From NCBI GenBank assembly GCA_002077065.1, contig NAJO01000024.1, forward strand, positions 558,001 to 622,000: a stretch of DNA of 64,000 nucleotides, in the 5' to 3' direction. Both the position numbers and the translations under genes were made by a program. Positions 60,158 to 64,000 of this stretch are shown piece by piece. The notes beneath the pieces were generated by a model, which worked only from the letters and a program-made list of their open reading frames with translations, was not told where the DNA came from and did not search any database. Source of the DNA: Cryoendolithus antarcticus. Its lineage: Eukaryota > Ascomycota > Dothideomycetes > Cladosporiales > Cladosporiaceae. Every line of letters starts with the position of its first letter. The stretch's first letter is position 1.

Positions 60158-60510
60158 CTTGCAAGATGTGCACCCGAAGGTGACTTGTTGAGGGAAGCGT
60201 GAAGGCTGATTGTCTGCTCTGCTGTCAATGTCTCTTCCCGTGAAGCTTGAGGTGAGATGGAGCGCATATCGTAGGGCTGAAAGCAAGTTCTAGCCAACCG
60301 TAGTCAGCTATCATCGACTTCACCCAAGAGGCGCGAGCGTGAGGTCATGAGAGCTGCGTACTCGACATTGTGATCACTCGCTATACAAGAACTACCTCGC
60401 CATCCTCGACTTGGTAATTTCGCTTTAAGGACTGCGCAATCTCATCCTCCGCCGCTGGCCACACTCCTGGTACCAGACAATCTCGCCCACGAGGCAACGA
60501 CAAAAGCAAC
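60158..60510. promoter_or_regulatory. Divergent promoter, AP-2 mu / V-ATPase subunit f
   Basis: This 353-bp spacer lies between two starts. No specific element was recognised. Confidence 0.4.
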
Positions 60511-60908
60511 ATGAAGCCTCTCGTCTCAGCTTTCAACGCGTGGACATGGTGAGCTATTGTCGTCAAAGACAGGATAAGGAGGGACGTAAGAGCTGACGAG
60601 TTGGCCTTATAGCATCGTCATCTCCCTTTTCGCGATCGTGATTCTCTCAGTGATCGGTAGCATGTTCGCCAATGGACATCACTCGATGATGGGCTCAACA
60701 GATGACCCAACAGATGGCGGGAAGGTGGCGACGGCAGTGTTTGGAGCGGTGGCAGTATACGGGGTATGTTCATCCGCTGCGGTCAGAGATGCAAGATTGG
60801 AGCAGAGGACATTACTAACGAACATTGCAGGCGTTCCTACTTTTCTGTGGCAGTCAGGCTTTCCTGCACAGGCGACAAAAGTCAGGAGGAGAGATAGCAT
60901 TGCGATGA
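60511..60908 (+). CDS. V-type ATPase Vo subunit f (YPR170W-B / RNaseK-like)
   Basis: This 88-aa membrane protein is spread over three short exons: 60511-60548, 60613-60763 and 60831-60908. The rebuilt protein starts MKPLVSAFNAWTCIVISLFA. It has two hydrophobic helices: IVISLFAIVILSVIGSMF, and VFGAVAVYGAFLLFCGSQAF rebuilt over intron 2. Between them is the conserved luminal loop NGHHSMMGSTDDPTDGGKVA. The C-terminus is basic (LHRRQKSGGEIALR). Length, helix spacing, the HxSxxGSxxDPxDG loop and the FCGxQ motif match yeast YPR170W-B, identified as subunit f of the V-ATPase membrane sector and related to metazoan RNaseK. The introns are 64 and 67 nt. Its small size and exon structure make it easy to miss. 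Confidence 0.88.
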
Positions 60909-61999
60909 AGATGATACCTACGTGCGGGATTGGCGGTTCATGTCTGGGATTATAGATTGGCGGGCGTACGGAGTGTCCTCAATGATGCGAACAAGTCATA
61001 TCTCTCTCTCACCAGATACCTACGTCCTTCTTGCGCTTCTCACGCCTACGCTGCAATAGTGCGCTGGCGAGTGCGCTAAATCAGTGAGATCACCCATGGA
61101 GAGCGGGCTTTTGAAGGTGCTCTCCTCCGAGATTGTAAGTACCCTAGCGAATCTCTTGACCATATGATCTTCTTTCTTTTATTCTCCTCCACCATGTAGG
61201 TGCGCGGAGGCTGACGCTGTCAAACCCTCGCAAGTCAGGGAGGCTAGAAAGTGTAAAGGAAGAGGGGAGTACGTGCATGATTGGATAAATGGCAAAGAGC
61301 TCTTGTGGGCCGTCTCAGCGAGTTAAGACAGAACCTTTTCACTCATCCATATGCGGCCACTATCCACCGAGGCGTTGTCAGCCTCACCGCGCAGTGGGCA
61401 ACGTCAAAATCCCAAGATAGGGATGAAGGTTGGAGAATTCGATCACCTCAAGGTACAATTGGCTGCTGGGCCCAAACGGAGGTGTGAGATGCGATGCAGT
61501 CCTGTTGTTGGACTGCGTAGACGTTACTGTGCCGGGGTAGCAGCTCGCATTTCATTAGTTACTTGGGGTAACATGGGCCCCGGATCTGCTCCCTGCGGAC
61601 GGACACAGCTACAAAGCTCTGCCACGAGCATGCATACGCTTGCTTGACTATTGGGCGACGAGGAGTGAGCAAAGACAGCGCCAATCGATGTTTCGAGGAA
61701 TCGTATATGTATATCAGGCTTCTCAAGCGAGCTGTTCATCGTAGATTTGTCTCGTCGTTGTTCCTCAGAGTCCTTCTAGGAGTTTGCCAGAAACAGTGAC
61801 TGACACCAGCCATTGGGATTCTGCTGTCGGTCAATCATAAGTACGAATGCAGCAGTCCTCTCGTCGAGATCCCAGTAAGCTTTGATTCGGACGAGTGCGG
61901 TATGTCTCACCCCCAGAAGCATGTGAGACAACCGCCGAGAGTCAACGTGAGGTCCAGCCTTTTCGACTCCGCGAACCACCTTTCTACCATGCACGCAAC
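60909..61999. other. Intergenic region, V-ATPase f / PBN1
   Basis: This 1.1-kb stretch has no recognisable gene. Short frames occur on both strands without domains. Confidence 0.5.
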
Positions 62000-63658
62000 A
62001 TGAAGCAACGAATCACCTACCTTCAAGGCGAAGGCACCGATATCGATGTCAATAGTCTTCATGTGAACCCTGATAGTCTTGTGTTCTCGAATGCAGAACA
62101 GGCAGCTCTCCAGAAGCGCGTAACGGTGGGATTGAGTGACCTCCCATCCAGCGCAAGTATATTCCGCCCTCTTCGTATTGACAACAACTAATCGAAGAAA
62201 CAGATCACAGAGGTACTGGACAACGTACATGAGCTACACATCCGCTGGTCCTCTCCGCGAAATGATCAGCTACCTTCACCACTAGTGTCAAGACTGCCCT
62301 CAGGACTGCATGTCTTCTTCACGCCGCGCAGCGCAGAGACCGATGTACCCATCTGCGAATTACTACAGACGCTCTTCGGGGCAGAGCTGCAGTGCCACTC
62401 CGTCGTCGACTCGTTTAGCCGTCCCCAGATCACATCAGAGCGCTTCTCGGCCGCAGCAAGCTACCAGTACTTCCACGTGCTCCCGACACTCCAAAACTTC
62501 TCGCAATGGTTTGACAGCAACATCTGCCGGGCGAACCTGAAGATCAAGCTGGCTTGTGGAATCGAGGCCGATGCAGTCACTCGGGCTGCAAGTTTGGACG
62601 TGGACTTTGATGCAATCAGCCACGCTATCACCACGACTGTAGCTTGGAAAGCCGACAGCGATTGGGTAGAGCCGCTGACACATCCCAATACCGCGAGGGC
62701 GATCGTACAGCTCAATGAACGGGACAGCATTGAGATCGGAGTATTACAGCCTGCACATCAACCCACGGACGAGCCGGAGGAGCTGTCGCTCGGAGGCTAC
62801 TTGACCACGCTGGGAGATGAAGAGACGCATGAGCCGAGTACGCATGGCAATCTCTCGATAGTTTGACCTCTACTGACTATACCAGGTGCCACACTGTTCG
62901 CGTTCCCATCGAGACACCATGCACTGTCCCAGAAGCTTGCCAAGCAGAAGTTCCGCGCTGCCTTCCAGCAACCGACCGGTCTACATCCCAAGCTCGACCT
63001 GACGTTCGCGTCTGCACGTAGTGTGGCACCTCCAGCAAACTCATGCGCCCTGCATGCATACCTCACACTTCCAGTCTCGCTCTTCATCGACCGCTACCAG
63101 TTCTCCGATGCGCTCTCTCTCCAGTCGCAGAACCTCAAGGCCCTGCATTCGCTGAGCGGCGAAGACGACCTGGAAGCGCCCGCTTGGGTGCTGAAGTCGT
63201 GGGGTTCCGCAGCGCTGTTCGAAGTCGCACATCCGAACACGATAGAGTCTGCTAGCTCCGGGCCATGGACAATCACGATCCCGACACATCTCCGCTACGT
63301 GAAGCCGAGTGCCAATGTCTCAGCGTCTTCACAGGAGAATCTGCAGATACCAAGTCCAATACTGTTCTGGGCCTGCCCTGCTGAAGAGGGACTCAAATTC
63401 GCTACCAATCCGTTCGATCGTGTCAATCTGGGCTTCGATGGGCTGTTTGGGCCCAAGACGCTCTTCTATCATGTCCAATCGGCTGATACGAACGGTCTAC
63501 TGGATCTGCAGGTGCCGGTGTTGGATCCGACCAGTAGCAGATGGGTGTCTATGGCTACCAGTGCGGTGGTGGTCGCGGGGTTTAGTTGGGTGCTGTGGAA
63601 GCTGTTCGGCGGAAACGGTGGTGCGAGGATAGAGAAGAGTAGGAAGAAGACGCAGTGA
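62000..63658 (+). CDS. PBN1: Pbn1 / PIG-X, GPI mannosyltransferase I subunit
   Basis: Pbn1/PIG-X is an ER membrane protein that stabilises the Gpi14/PIG-M mannosyltransferase in GPI-anchor assembly; in yeast it also acts in ER protein processing. Exons are 62000-62156, 62211-62837 and 62886-63658, giving 518 aa. The N-terminus MKQRITYLQGEGTDIDVNSL and VNPDSLVFSNAEQAALQKR are family-like. The large luminal region includes LPSGLHVFFTPR and ends with the PIG-X domain: NSCALHAYLTLPVSLFIDRY, APAWVLKSWGSAALFEV, and the TIPTHLRYVKPS and VNLGFDGLFGPKTLFYH segments. A single transmembrane helix near the C-terminus (MATSAVVVAGFSWVLWKLF) is followed by a basic cytosolic tail (EKSRKKTQ). Both internal joins are in phase. 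Confidence 0.92.
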
Positions 63659-64000
63659 GGACTGCTCGCTGAGTTTCATTCGAGTACTAGACTACTCCAT
63701 ATCTCAATGAATACGTCTCTAATTGTTGTGCTGGTATACGTAAATTCGCGACAGCGGGTTGTGTAGCTGATGCGCGTGTGAGAAGATCATATCACGTTGA
63801 TGCCATGCAGGGACCGTAGACGATTGGTAGCAATCTCTAATCGGAGCGCATTACTGTTCTTCTGCGGCTACCATGCTCTCTGCGACAGGCGTTTCATTGT
63901 GAGGGCGTTAAGCTGAGATATCACGGTGGTAGTGAGCTGATCAGCAGCCTCAGCAAGTCGTCCGACATGCTAAGCTTCAGTCACATGATCGACAAATGCA
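63659..64000. other. 3' flank of PBN1 to window end
   Basis: These 342 nt hold the PBN1 3' flank. No further gene was recognised. Confidence 0.4.

Overview
This is a filamentous ascomycete nuclear contig. The genes are eukaryotic, with short GT-AG introns (mostly 48-70 nt), CTNAC-type branch sites and RNA polymerase II genes on both strands. Families such as the YDR124W-like DUF2841 protein, the secreted S41 (ustP-type) peptidase, Knr4/Smi1 and the fungal WHIM/DDT-like chromatin protein point to Pezizomycotina. My impression of the proteins is a Dothideomycete (Mycosphaerellales/Capnodiales-like), but this is inference. I saw no transposon, rRNA, tRNA or CRISPR.

Layout. 1-3.6 kb: 3' part of a Ycf1-type ABC transporter. 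3.6-6.7 kb: gene-poor. 6.75-9.05 kb: DUF2841 protein. 11-12.1 kb: PIG-P (GPI synthesis). 12.6-14.8 kb (-): TFIIIB subunit Bdp1. 15.4-17.8 kb: Bre1 H2B ubiquitin ligase. 18.5-18.9 kb (-): small orphan membrane ORF. 19.2-21.2 kb (-): arylsulfatase, divergent from an MFS transporter at 22-23.9 kb. 24.8-26.5 kb: Knr4/Smi1. 27.3-29.2 kb: cytochrome P450. 29.3-30.6 kb (-): NAPE-PLD/Fmp30-like hydrolase. 31.4-34.3 kb: secreted S41 peptidase. 34.3-37.1 kb: gene-poor.

37-38.3 kb (-): cyclin H/Ccl1, divergent from an F-box protein. 40.1-42 kb (-): WHIM/DDT-like chromatin protein. 43.4-44.3 kb: ribosomal protein uL2. 45.1-49.6 kb: Snf2/Sth1 remodeler. 49.8-50.5 kb (-): HIS3. 50.8-51.4 kb: RPC19. 51.4-52.1 kb (-): complex I LYR subunit NDUFA6/B14. 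52.3-52.9 kb: Bud31. 53-54.6 kb (-): 3'-5' exonuclease. 55.9-57.1 kb: coiled-coil protein. 57.2-58.6 kb (-): unknown protein. 58.8-60.2 kb (-): AP-2 mu. 60.5-60.9 kb: V-ATPase subunit f. 62-63.7 kb: Pbn1/PIG-X.

The right half (37-64 kb) is dense housekeeping sequence with many divergent promoters and convergent gene ends 29-57 nt apart. The left half is looser, with secretion, transport and oxidation genes separated by empty stretches. Most genes are independent housekeeping functions. The likeliest functional pair is the divergent sulfatase and MFS transporter.

The two most striking signals are an in-frame TAG at a conserved tryptophan position in the complex I B14 gene, and a pair of near-duplicate introns flanking a 20-nt exon in the MFS gene.
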